A stretch of DNA of 64,000 nt from Roseicyclus amphidinii (GTDB lineage Bacteria; Pseudomonadota; Alphaproteobacteria; Rhodobacterales; Rhodobacteraceae): positions 49,184 to 113,183 of the forward strand of contig NZ_JASJOE010000004.1 in the NCBI RefSeq assembly GCF_030163755.1, written 5' to 3'. The translations under genes were made by a program, and so were the position numbers. Of the stretch, positions 1-8,121 are shown in pieces. How positions within the stretch are numbered: the stretch's first letter is position 1; each line of letters begins with the position of its first letter. The notes beneath the pieces were generated by a model that did not search any database, was not told the DNA's origin, and saw nothing but the letters and a program-made list of their open reading frames with translations.

Positions 1-1
1 G

Positions 2-2089
2 GGCGCCTTCGTCGAGGTGCCGCTCGGGCCGCGCAAGGTGCTGGGCGTGGTCTGGGGGCCGGGGCGCGGCGATTTCGAAGCGTCGAAGATCCGGGCGGTG
101 TCGCGCGTTCTGGACGCCGCGGCGATGCGGGAGGAGTTGCGGGTCTTCCTCGAAAAGGCCGGGGCCTACACGCTGACGCCCCTGTCCCAGATGCTGCGGC
201 TGGCCAGCCGGGTGCCGGGGCTGAGCGATCCGCCCTCGATGCGCAAGATCTACCGGCTGGGGCAGGGAGAGCCCGACCGGATGACCGACGCGCGGCGTCG
301 GGTGATCGAGACGCTGGTGGAGTATGGCGGGCTGGGCTTCACGCTCAAGGAGCTGTCGGACCTGGCCGGCGTGACCTCCTCGGTGGTGAAGGGGCTGGTG
401 GCGCAGGGCGTGGTGGAGGAGGCCGACACGCCGCGCGATGCGCCCTACCTGCCGCTCGATCCCGACCGCGCCGGAAAGGCGTTGACGGGTGACCAGGCGG
501 CGGCGGCCGAGGCCCTGCGCGCGGGCATCCGAAGCGGGCGCTATGGGACGACGCTTCTGAAGGGCGTGACAGGGTCGGGCAAGACCGAGGTCTATCTCGA
601 GGCGGTGGCCGAGACGCTGAAGCAAGGGCGGCAGGCGCTGGTGTTGTTGCCGGAGATCGCGCTGACATCCGAGTTCCTGACCCGCGTGGAGGCGCGCTTC
701 GGCGCGAAGCCCGCGGAATGGCATTCGGGCGTGACGATGACCGAACGCCGCCGGGCGTGGAAGATGATCGGGCAGGGCGAGGCGCAGCTGGTCGTCGGCG
801 CGCGCTCGGCGCTGTTCCTGCCGTTCCGCGATCTGGGCCTGATCGTGGTCGATGAGGAACACGACAGTTCCTACAAGCAGGAGGAGGGCGCGCTGTATAA
901 TGCGCGGGACATGGCGGTGCTGCGGGCCTCGCTCAATGAGGCGCAGGTGGTGCTGGCCTCGGCCACGCCGTCGCTGGAGACATGGGCGAATGCGGCGGCG
1001 GGTAAATACGCGCGGCTCGACCTGACCGCGCGCTTCGGCGAGGCGGTCTTGCCCGCGATGCGGGCGATCGACATGCGGTCCGAGGACCTGCCGGGGCAGG
1101 CGTGGATTTCGCCCGCGCTGCAATCGGAGGTCGCGGCGCGGTTGCGCAAGGGCGAGCAGTCGCTGTTGTTCCTCAATCGCCGCGGCTATGCGCCGGTGAC
1201 GCTGTGCCGGGCCTGCGGGGCGCAGGTGGGGTGCGATCATTGCGACGCGCGGATGGTGGAACACCGGTTCCAGAAGCGGCTGGTCTGCCACCAATGCGGC
1301 GAGACCAAGCCCCTGCCCGAGACCTGCCCCGCCTGCGGGGTCGAGGGCAAGATGGCCGCCGTGGGGCCGGGGGTGGAGCGCATCGCCGAGGAAGCCGCGC
1401 GGGTGTTCCCGGACGCGAAGCTGGCCATTCTCAGTTCCGATCTGTTCGGCTCGGCCCGCGCGCTCAAGGCCCAGATCGAGGAGATCGCGGGCGGCGAGAC
1501 CGACATCATCATCGGCACGCAGCTGGTGGCGAAAGGGCACAATTTCCCGCGGCTGACGCTGGTGGGCGTGATCGACGCGGACCTCGGGCTTCAGGGCTCG
1601 GACCTGCGCGCCGCCGAACGGACCTTCCAGCTGATGCGGCAGGTCTCGGGGCGTGCGGGGCGGGCGGATGTGCCGGGGGTGGCGCTGTTGCAGACGTTTC
1701 AGCCCGAACACCCGGTGATCCGCGCGATCCTGTCGGGCGACGAAGAAGGCTTCTGGCGGGCCGAGGCCGCCGAGCGCGAGGCGGCGGGGATGCCGCCCTA
1801 CGGGCGTCTGGCGGGGATCATCATCTCGGCGGACGAGGCCGCGGCGGCCTTTGACCTCGGCACGCGGCTGGCGCGCAACGACGGGCCGATCCGGGACGCG
1901 GGCGGCATCGTCTACGGCCCCGCACCCGCGCCCATCGCGCGGGTCCGCGGGCGGCACCGGGTGCGGCTTCTGGTCAAGGCGCCCAAGGGCGCGGCCCTGC
2001 AAGGGGCCATCGCGCGCTGGATCGCGCCGGTGAAGACCTCGGCAAAACTGCGCCTGTCGGTCGATATCGACCCGCAAAGCTTCTACTGA
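2..2089 (+). CDS. priA: Primosomal protein N' (PriA helicase), 5' end outside window
   Basis: PriA is the 3'-to-5' superfamily-2 helicase that reloads the replisome at stalled forks. The reading frame is open from base 2, so the start lies upstream; roughly 40 residues are missing compared with the usual length of about 730. Visible are the Walker A motif GVTGSGKTE (about base 570), the DEEH box (about base 855), and a zinc-binding block with eight cysteines as four CxxC pairs (bases 1207-1340) inserted in the helicase core. The C-terminal part carries GTQLVAKGH and the helicase motif VI region (QVSGRAGR), ending with the usual PriA C-terminal domain. The family call is secure. It is separated from hisC by 69 bases. 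Confidence 0.97.
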   Translation, partial: GAFVEVPLGPRKVLGVVWGPGRGDFEASKIRAVSRVLDAAAMREELRVFLEKAGAYTLTPLSQMLRLASRVPGLSDPPSMRKIYRLGQGEPDRMTDARRRVIETLVEYGGLGFTLKELSDLAGVTSSVVKGLVAQGVVEEADTPRDAPYLPLDPDRAGKALTGDQAAAAEALRAGIRSGRYGTTLLKGVTGSGKTEVYLEAVAETLKQGRQALVLLPEIALTSEFLTRVEARFGAKPAEWHSGVTMTERRRAWKMIGQGEAQLVVGARSALFLPFRDLGLIVVDEEHDSSYKQEEGALYNARDMAVLRASLNEAQVVLASATPSLETWANAAAGKYARLDLTARFGEAVLPAMRAIDMRSEDLPGQAWISPALQSEVAARLRKGEQSLLFLNRRGYAPVTLCRACGAQVGCDHCDARMVEHRFQKRLVCHQCGETKPLPETCPACGVEGKMAAVGPGVERIAEEAARVFPDAKLAILSSDLFGSARALKAQIEEIAGGETDIIIGTQLVAKGHNFPRLTLVGVIDADLGLQGSDLRAAERTFQLMRQVSGRAGRADVPGVALLQTFQPEHPVIRAILSGDEEGFWRAEAAEREAAGMPPYGRLAGIIISADEAAAAFDLGTRLARNDGPIRDAGGIVYGPAPAPIARVRGRHRVRLLVKAPKGAALQGAIARWIAPVKTSAKLRLSVDIDPQSFY

Positions 2090-2158
2090 TAGCGGTTTTC
2101 TTGGGGGGCGAACCCCGCTAGAGACTGCGCCAATCCCTCGCCAGACAGGTGTTCCGAC

Positions 2159-3244
2159 ATGTCCGCCCCGATCCGTCCGCAGCCCGGCATCCTCGACATC
2201 GCGCTCTACCAGGGCGGCCAGTCGGCGCTGGAGGGCGTGGCCGAGCCGCTGAAGCTGAGTTCGAACGAGAATCCCTTCGGCCCCTCGCCCGCCGCCGTGG
2301 CGGCGATGGGCCGCGCGCTGGGCGAAAGCCACCGCTATCCCTCCACCGATCACGCGGGCCTGCGCGCCGCGATCGCCGAGGTTCACGGGCTGGACCCCGA
2401 CCGGATCGTCTGCGGCGTGGGGTCGGACGAGATCATCCATTTCCTCTGCCAAGCCTATGTCGGGCCGGGGCTGGAGGTGATGCACACCGAGCATGGCTTT
2501 GCCATGTATCGCATCAGTGCGCTGGCCGCGGGGGCTGTGCCCGTCGAGGTGCCCGAGCGGGACCGCCTGGTCGATGTCGACGCGATCCTCGAGCGCGCCG
2601 GGCCGCAGACGCGGCTGGTCTTCATCGCCAACCCTGCCAACCCCACGGCGACCTTCTTGCCGATGGAGGAGCTGACCCGGCTGGCCGAAGGGTTGCCGGA
2701 GGAATGCCTGCTGGTGCTGGACGGCGCCTATGCCGAGTTCGTCGAGGGCTACGACGGCGGCCGCGCGCTGGTCGAGGCGCGGGAGGACGTGGTGATGACG
2801 CGCACCTTCTCCAAGGCCTACGGGCTGGGCGGGCTGCGCGTGGGCTACGGCTATGCGCCGCGGCATGTCGTGGATACGCTCAACCGCATCCGCGGGCCCT
2901 TCAACCTGTCGGGCGTGGCGCTGGCCGGGGCCGAGGCGGCGATGCGGGACCTGGACTGGGTGGCCGAGTGCCTGCGCGTGAACGCCGAGGAACGTGCGCG
3001 GCTGGTGGGCGGGTTGCGGCAGCTCGGCATCGCCTGCGACGAGAGCTTCGCCAATTTCGTGCTGGCCCGCTTCGCGGACGAGGGCGAGGCCACGGCGGCG
3101 GATGCGCATCTGAAGGCGGCGGGGATCATCGTGCGGCATCCCAAGGGTTACGGCTTTCCGCAGGCCTTGCGGATCACCGTGGGCCGGCCCGAGGACAATT
3201 CCCGCGTTCTGGACGCGCTGGCGACATTCAAGGGGGCGGCATGA
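2159..3244 (+). CDS. hisC: Histidinol-phosphate aminotransferase (class I/II PLP enzyme)
   Basis: A 361-residue PLP-dependent aminotransferase of the HisC branch. It has the N-terminal substrate-phosphate motif [13 protein letters not shown] (residues 32-44), the cofactor aspartate region [10 protein letters not shown] (186-194) and the Schiff-base lysine in [17 protein letters not shown] (Lys219). It converts histidinol phosphate and imidazole acetol phosphate. Because it overlaps the prephenate/arogenate dehydrogenase by 4 bases (ATGA) and no other his gene is nearby, I infer that this copy may also or mainly transaminate prephenate or hydroxyphenylpyruvate. Length is normal for the family. 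The ATG start at 2159 fits the family N-terminus. Confidence 0.93.
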   Translation: MSAPIRPQPGILDIALYQGGQSALEGVAEPLKLSSNENPFGPSPAAVAAMGRALGESHRYPSTDHAGLRAAIAEVHGLDPDRIVCGVGSDEIIHFLCQAYVGPGLEVMHTEHGFAMYRISALAAGAVPVEVPERDRLVDVDAILERAGPQTRLVFIANPANPTATFLPMEELTRLAEGLPEECLLVLDGAYAEFVEGYDGGRALVEAREDVVMTRTFSKAYGLGGLRVGYGYAPRHVVDTLNRIRGPFNLSGVALAGAEAAMRDLDWVAECLRVNAEERARLVGGLRQLGIACDESFANFVLARFADEGEATAADAHLKAAGIIVRHPKGYGFPQALRITVGRPEDNSRVLDALATFKGAA

Positions 3245-4176
3245 GCGTGATCTACACCCGCGTTGCGCTGATCGGTCTGGGCCTGATCGCGGGGTCGATG
3301 GCGCATGCGATGCGCCGCGCGGGGCTTGCGGGCGAGATCGTGGGCACCGCGCGCTCGGCGGAAACGCGGGCCATCGCGCAGGAAATCGGCCTCTGCGACC
3401 GCATCACCGAGACGGCGGCCGAGGCGGTCGAGGGCGCGGACCTTGTCGTACTCTGCGTGCCGGTGGGCGCGATGGGCGCGGTCGCGGCCGAGATCGCGCC
3501 GCATCTGGCCCCGGGGGCGACGGTGACCGATGTAGGCTCGGTCAAGCGCGACGTGATCGAACAGGTCGGCCCGCATCTGCCCGACGGCGTGCATTTCATC
3601 CCCGGCCACCCGCTTGCGGGGACGGAACACAGCGGCCCGCGCTCGGGCTTCGCCGAGCTCTTCGACAACCGCTACACGCTGCTGACGCCCGTCGAGGGGA
3701 CGGACCCCGCGGCCACGGCGCGGCTGCGCGCGCTCTGGGAGGGCTGCGGCGCGAATGTCGAGGAGATGGACGCCGATCACCATGACCTCGTGCTGGCGGT
3801 GACCAGCCACACGCCGCACCTGATCGCCTACACGATGGTGGGCGTCGCCGACGACCTGCGGCGCGTGACCGACAGCGAGGTCATCAAGTATTCCGCCGCC
3901 GGTTTCCGCGATTTCACGCGGATCGCGGCCTCGGACCCGACGATGTGGCGCGACGTGTTCCTGACCAACAAGGATGCGACGCTGGAAATCCTCGGGCGCT
4001 TCACAGAGGAGCTTTTCGCCCTGCAACGCGCGATCCGGCGCGGCGACGGCGACCACCTGCACGCCTATTTCACCCGCACCCGCGCGATCCGACGGGGGAT
4101 CATCGAGGCGGGGCAGGATACCGATGCCCCCAACTTCGGACGCACGCCGTCGAAGCGCGAGGTGCCCGGCGGGTGA
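3241..4176 (+). CDS. tyrC: Prephenate/arogenate dehydrogenase
   Basis: A 311-residue NAD(P)-dependent dehydrogenase for the last part of tyrosine biosynthesis, oxidatively decarboxylating prephenate or arogenate. The N-terminal Rossmann motif is [13 protein letters not shown] (residues 11-23), and the family signature [10 protein letters not shown] lies near residue 121, followed by the all-helical dimerisation domain with the SHTPHLIAY segment. There is no fused chorismate mutase or ACT domain, so it is the monofunctional type. The ATG overlaps the hisC stop (ATGA) and its own stop overlaps the next gene's GTG (GTGA), which makes a tightly coupled three-gene operon. Substrate preference cannot be read from the sequence. 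Confidence 0.93.
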   Translation: MSVIYTRVALIGLGLIAGSMAHAMRRAGLAGEIVGTARSAETRAIAQEIGLCDRITETAAEAVEGADLVVLCVPVGAMGAVAAEIAPHLAPGATVTDVGSVKRDVIEQVGPHLPDGVHFIPGHPLAGTEHSGPRSGFAELFDNRYTLLTPVEGTDPAATARLRALWEGCGANVEEMDADHHDLVLAVTSHTPHLIAYTMVGVADDLRRVTDSEVIKYSAAGFRDFTRIAASDPTMWRDVFLTNKDATLEILGRFTEELFALQRAIRRGDGDHLHAYFTRTRAIRRGIIEAGQDTDAPNFGRTPSKREVPGG

Positions 4177-5177
4177 GGCGCGGCGCGGCATATCCGGCCG
4201 CGGTTCTCGGGGCGGTGCTGGGGGCGGTGCTGGGTCTGGCGTCGCTCGCGTTGCCCGCGACGGCCGAGGCGCCGGACCGGTCTCTTCGTCCCGATCCAAG
4301 ACCCGGCGGCGCGCCCGCCGCGGTGGCCGACCCCGGTGCCCCGGTTCGCGTGGTCGTCACGGCCACGGCACTTGCGCCCGGCGGCTCGCTCCGTCCTGTG
4401 CCACGGGGCGGCGGGGCAGCCGTGCAAGCCGCCACGTCGCCCGTGGCGCAGCCCCGGACACCAGCGCCAACGCCTGCGCCCGCCGCCGACATGCCGCAAG
4501 CGGTGGGTGCGTTGGTCTTTACCGGCGGCACGGGCACGCGGCTTGCGGTGGCGCAATCGTTGCGCCCCGGCCAGCGGCCAAGCGGGCTTGTGCAGGCCAC
4601 GCGCGCCACGGCGGCGCGCAACATTCCCGCCCGCGTGGCCCAAAGCGGGCGGAGCGGGTCGCTCTGCGGTGTTGCCGGTCTCTTGGGCGAGGAGCTCGAC
4701 CCGATCCCCGGCCGCATCCGCGGCTGCGGCGTCGACGAGCCGGTGCGCCTGCGCGAGGTCGACGGCATCGCGTTGAGCACGCCCGCGACGGTGAACTGCA
4801 CCACGGCGCGCGCGCTGCAAAGCTGGGTTCAGCGCAGTGTCGTGCCGACGGTGGGCCGGACGGGGGGCGGGGTGCGCTCGCTCAGGGTCGTGGCCTCCTA
4901 CGCCTGCCGGACCCGCAACAACCAGCCGGGCGCGCGCATCTCGGAGCATGGGCGCGGCAACGCGATCGACATCGCGGGGATCGGGCTGGCCGATGGCAGC
5001 GAACTGACGGTTCTGGGCGGCTGGCGCGACCGGCGCGCCGGGCCGATCCTGCAGCAGCTGCACCGCGGGGCCTGCGGACCTTTCGGCACGGTGCTGGGGC
5101 CGAACTCGGACCGGTTCCACCAGGACCATTTCCACTTCGACACGGCGTCCTACCGCTCCGGCCCCTACTGCCGTTAA
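4173..5177 (+). CDS. Extensin-like C-terminal domain protein, secreted
   Basis: A 334-residue protein with an N-terminal hydrophobic signal segment ending ALPATAEA, then a Pro/Ala-rich low-complexity stretch of about 150 residues. The C-terminal domain matches the bacterial extensin-like family: LCGVAGLLGEELDPI, two further cysteines, SYACRTRNN, and the HGRGNAIDIAGI and FHQDHFHFD motifs. These His/Asp clusters resemble D-Ala-D-Ala carboxypeptidase-like metallopeptidases, so a periplasmic or cell-wall role is plausible but unproven. The GTG start at 4173 overlaps the tyrC stop (GTGA) and has GAGG 10 bases upstream. An in-frame start at 3945 would run through tyrC and is not credible. Confidence 0.85.
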   Translation: MRRGAAYPAAVLGAVLGAVLGLASLALPATAEAPDRSLRPDPRPGGAPAAVADPGAPVRVVVTATALAPGGSLRPVPRGGGAAVQAATSPVAQPRTPAPTPAPAADMPQAVGALVFTGGTGTRLAVAQSLRPGQRPSGLVQATRATAARNIPARVAQSGRSGSLCGVAGLLGEELDPIPGRIRGCGVDEPVRLREVDGIALSTPATVNCTTARALQSWVQRSVVPTVGRTGGGVRSLRVVASYACRTRNNQPGARISEHGRGNAIDIAGIGLADGSELTVLGGWRDRRAGPILQQLHRGACGPFGTVLGPNSDRFHQDHFHFDTASYRSGPYCR

Positions 5178-6175
5178 CGAAGCCTGAACCGTGGCCCTTC
5201 GCCCACCGGAAGCGGGCCGAGGAAGACGAAGCCCTCGTTGAAGCGCAGCGTGACGTCGAGGTCTTCGCGCCGCCCGGAGAGACCCGCGAGGAACCCCAGC
5301 GCCCCCTCGGCGGTTCGGCGCGCGCCCTCGGTGATCAGGCCCGCGCGCTCGGCCATGGCCAGCATCTCGGGCCAGTTCTCGGCCCGGATGGCGATCTCTC
5401 CGGTGCCGCGTCCCTCGGCGTCCACGTCCAGCGCGCCCGACATGCGCAGCAGGAGGGTGCCCCATTCCGCGCGCGCCTCGGCCAGGTCGATCCGCAGGGG
5501 CTGGGGGCGGGCCTCCTCGATCGCCGAGAGGTCCCAGGGGCGGTCGAAGGTGACGGTGGACTGTGTCCGCACCACCGGGATCGCGCCGGGCAAGAGGCCC
5601 GCGGGGTCGAGCAGGCGGGCGATCTCTTCGGGCGGGGTGACCTCGGTCGCCTCGAAGAGAAGGGCATAGCCCGCCTCGGTGCCGTCCAGCCGGATCATGT
5701 CGAGATGGCCCGCCGCAAGCCCCGCCTGCCACCCGAGGCTGCTGTCGATGCGGATGCCTTCCATCCGGGTTTCGGAGGCGTCGAGGGCGAAATTCGCCGT
5801 CGGCCGCAGATCGAGCGCGGAGGTGAGCGTGGCGGCGGTGATCTCGAGCCGTTCGAAGGGCGAGGCGAGTGTCTGGGTCTCGGGCCAGACGGCTTCCACC
5901 CTTCCGGGGGCGAGCGCAGCCTGCCGGAGCGTCAGGCCCGGCGCGGACCAGACCAGCCCCGTGGCCGGATCGGCCAGCGACAGCGCGCCGAAGCCGGTCA
6001 CGAACTCGGCGGGGAAGCCCGAGACCGACAGGTCTTCGCGGGTCACGACCCAGCCCTCGGCCTCGCGCGCATCAAGCCACGCGGAGACCGCGCGTTCCGT
6101 CACGATGGCCCAGCCGAACCAGCCGACCGAGGCCAGCGCACAGGCAAGGGCGAGGCCCAGCAGCAGGCGTTTCAT
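5174..6175 (-). CDS. DUF2125 domain-containing envelope protein
   Basis: A 333-residue protein starting MKRLLLGLALACALASVGWFGWA, an uncleaved anchor or signal segment, followed by a beta-rich domain like DUF2125 proteins of alphaproteobacteria. Recognisable blocks are the early segment VSAWLDAREAEGW, then VSGFPAEF and the SAPGLTLRQAALAPGRVE stretch. The function of the family is unknown; it resembles large periplasmic AsmA/YdgA-type barrels only loosely. The start was taken at 6175 because the 64 codons upstream look non-coding. It runs tail to tail with the extensin-like gene, overlapping it by 4 bases, and is divergent from the cyclotransferase. Confidence 0.8.
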   Translation of the reverse strand: MKRLLLGLALACALASVGWFGWAIVTERAVSAWLDAREAEGWVVTREDLSVSGFPAEFVTGFGALSLADPATGLVWSAPGLTLRQAALAPGRVEAVWPETQTLASPFERLEITAATLTSALDLRPTANFALDASETRMEGIRIDSSLGWQAGLAAGHLDMIRLDGTEAGYALLFEATEVTPPEEIARLLDPAGLLPGAIPVVRTQSTVTFDRPWDLSAIEEARPQPLRIDLAEARAEWGTLLLRMSGALDVDAEGRGTGEIAIRAENWPEMLAMAERAGLITEGARRTAEGALGFLAGLSGRREDLDVTLRFNEGFVFLGPLPVGEGPRFRLR

Positions 6176-6257
6176 CGCGGCCTCCCCTATCGTTTCGGCG
6201 CGTGCCCCGCTATAGCCCGCCCCGCGGCGACTGACCATGCAGGAGGCGACGGGCGGC

Positions 6258-6794
6258 ATGAGTGATCTTTGGGTCTTCGGATACGGCTCCCTTCTGTGGA
6301 ACCCCGGTTTCCCGGTGGCCGAGACGCGGGTGGCGCGGCTGCAGGACTGGCACCGCAGCTTCTGCATGTCCTCGATCCATCACCGCGGCACGCCCGAGCG
6401 GCCCGGCCTCGTGCTGGCGCTGGATCATGCGCCGGGGGCGGTCTGCCACGGGATCGCGTTCCGGGTGGAGGCGGGCCACGCCGAGGCGACGCTGGCCTAT
6501 CTGCGCGAGCGGGAGCTGATCTCCTCGGCCTATCTCGAGACCCGGCAGGAGGTGACATTGGCCGAGGGTGGCGTTCTGGGCGATGTGCTGACCTATGTCA
6601 TCGACCCCGGCCACGAGCAGTATTGCACCCTGACGCTCGAGGAGCAGGCGCAGATCATCGCCGGTGCCACGGGCGGGCGCGGGCCGAACGACGAATATCT
6701 CGAGAACACGGCGCGGCACCTGCACGAGCTGGGCCTGCCGGATGCGGACCTCGACTGGCTCGTGACCCGCGTGCGCCAGGTGAAGGCGGGCTGA
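6258..6794 (+). CDS. Gamma-glutamylcyclotransferase (ChaC-like)
   Basis: A 178-residue protein opening with MSDLWVFGYGSLLWNPGF. The YGSL signature is the glycine loop that binds the gamma-glutamyl group in GGCT-fold enzymes. ChaC-type members cleave glutathione to 5-oxoproline and Cys-Gly. The catalytic glutamate is probably in YLRERELISSAYLE, by family analogy. The ATG at 6258 is preferred over the one at 6237 because AGGAGG lies 12-17 bases in front of it. It stands alone between a divergent DUF2125 gene and the MotA-like gene 82 bases downstream. Confidence 0.9.
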   Translation: MSDLWVFGYGSLLWNPGFPVAETRVARLQDWHRSFCMSSIHHRGTPERPGLVLALDHAPGAVCHGIAFRVEAGHAEATLAYLRERELISSAYLETRQEVTLAEGGVLGDVLTYVIDPGHEQYCTLTLEEQAQIIAGATGGRGPNDEYLENTARHLHELGLPDADLDWLVTRVRQVKAG

Positions 6795-6876
6795 GGGCGC
6801 GAGGGCCAAAGCGCATTGGCTTTGCGCCGCACCGCCTGTAGGTTGCGGCCAGTAGAACAAGACCCCGGCGGGCCCC

Positions 6877-8115
6877 ATGGCGAGTAGAGCAGACAGCGGC
6901 GCACAGGCACCTTTCATCACGCGACCGACGCAGCAGATCGTGCTGATGCTGATCATCTGTGCCGCCGTCGCGGCGGGGGGCGTGCTGATCTGGCCCTCGG
7001 TGCAGCCGGTCTTCCTGACCTCGCCCTACCTGAACGGCACCATCGGGGTGGTGTTCATCGTCGGCGTGCTGGCCTGCTTCTTCCAGGTGTTCCAGCTGTT
7101 TTCCTCGATCGCATGGCTGGAGGAGCTGACCGGCGGCGGGGCGCAGGCCGGGACCGAAAGGCCCCCGCGCCTGTTGGCGGCGATGACGGGGATCGCGCGC
7201 GTGCGCGGCCGCGGCTTGCAGGTGACGGGGCCGGCGGCGCGCTCGATGCTCGACTCGGTCGGCGCGCGGATGGAGGAAAGCCGCGACATCACGCGGTATA
7301 TCGCCAACCTGCTGATCTTCCTCGGGCTTCTGGGCACGTTCTTTGGCCTTGCCACCACCGTTCCCGCGGTCGTCGACACGATCCGCTCGCTTCAGCCCAC
7401 CGAGGGCGAAGAGGGGATGGCTGTCTTCGGGCGGCTGATGGACGGGCTCGAGTCGCAGCTGGGCGGCATGGGCACGGCCTTTGCCTCGTCGCTGCTGGGG
7501 CTGGCGGGCTCGCTGGTCGTGGGCCTGCTGGAGCTTTACGCGGGCCACGGGCAGAACCGGTTCTACCGCGAGCTCGAGGAATGGCTGGCCTCGATCACGC
7601 GGGTCAGCTTCGCCGGTGGCGAGGGGGAGGGCGGGGGCCTCGACAAATCCACCATCGCAACCGTGCTCGACCACATGGTCGACCAGGTCGAGACGCTGCA
7701 ATCGCTCTTCGCGCAATCCGAGGCGCGCCGCGCCGAGACCGAGGCGCGGATCGTCCAGCTTGCCGGCGCGGTCGAAGGGCTGACCGAGCGGCTGGGCCCC
7801 GAGCCTGTTGCCGCGACGCTACGCCTTGCCGCGGCGCAGGAGCGGTTGTCGGAGGTGCTGGAACAGGGCGCGGCGGGCACCGGCGACGAGGAAAGCCGGA
7901 TGCGCCTGCGGTCGATCGACGTGCAGTTGCTGAAGATCTACGAGGATCTCGGCGCGTCGCGCGATGCCGAGTTGCAGCCGCTGCGCGCCGACATCGGCGA
8001 GCTGACGCAGGCGCTGCGCGACCTGGTGACGGCGGCCCGCGCCCCGGTGCGCCAGCCGCGTGCGGCGCAGCCAGCCCAGCCGCCCCAGCCGCCCGCCGCA
8101 ACCGGCGGGGAGTGA
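6877..8115 (+). CDS. MotA/TolQ/ExbB-like proton channel subunit
   Basis: A 412-residue inner-membrane protein with about four transmembrane segments: residues 20-42, 50-72, 140-165 and 200-222. The MotA/TolQ/ExbB core is visible as RYIANLLIFLGLLGTFFGLATT and GTAFASSLLGLAGSLVVGLLEL. A C-terminal cytoplasmic tail of about 180 residues is predicted helical and ends in a Gln/Pro/Ala-rich stretch. The next gene, 6 bases downstream, is a MotB/OmpA-like partner, so the two form a stator-type proton-driven unit. Flagellar MotAB, TolQR, ExbBD and the ZorAB defence motor share this fold; no flagellar, Tol or zor genes are adjacent. The real client is unknown. Confidence 0.85.
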   Translation: MASRADSGAQAPFITRPTQQIVLMLIICAAVAAGGVLIWPSVQPVFLTSPYLNGTIGVVFIVGVLACFFQVFQLFSSIAWLEELTGGGAQAGTERPPRLLAAMTGIARVRGRGLQVTGPAARSMLDSVGARMEESRDITRYIANLLIFLGLLGTFFGLATTVPAVVDTIRSLQPTEGEEGMAVFGRLMDGLESQLGGMGTAFASSLLGLAGSLVVGLLELYAGHGQNRFYRELEEWLASITRVSFAGGEGEGGGLDKSTIATVLDHMVDQVETLQSLFAQSEARRAETEARIVQLAGAVEGLTERLGPEPVAATLRLAAAQERLSEVLEQGAAGTGDEESRMRLRSIDVQLLKIYEDLGASRDAELQPLRADIGELTQALRDLVTAARAPVRQPRAAQPAQPPQPPAATGGE

Positions 8116-8121
8116 CGCGCG

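Noticed and set aside
4065..5732. A 555-codon minus-strand open frame
   Set aside because: Antisense to the extensin-like gene and in the wrong frame over DUF2125; no domain recognised.
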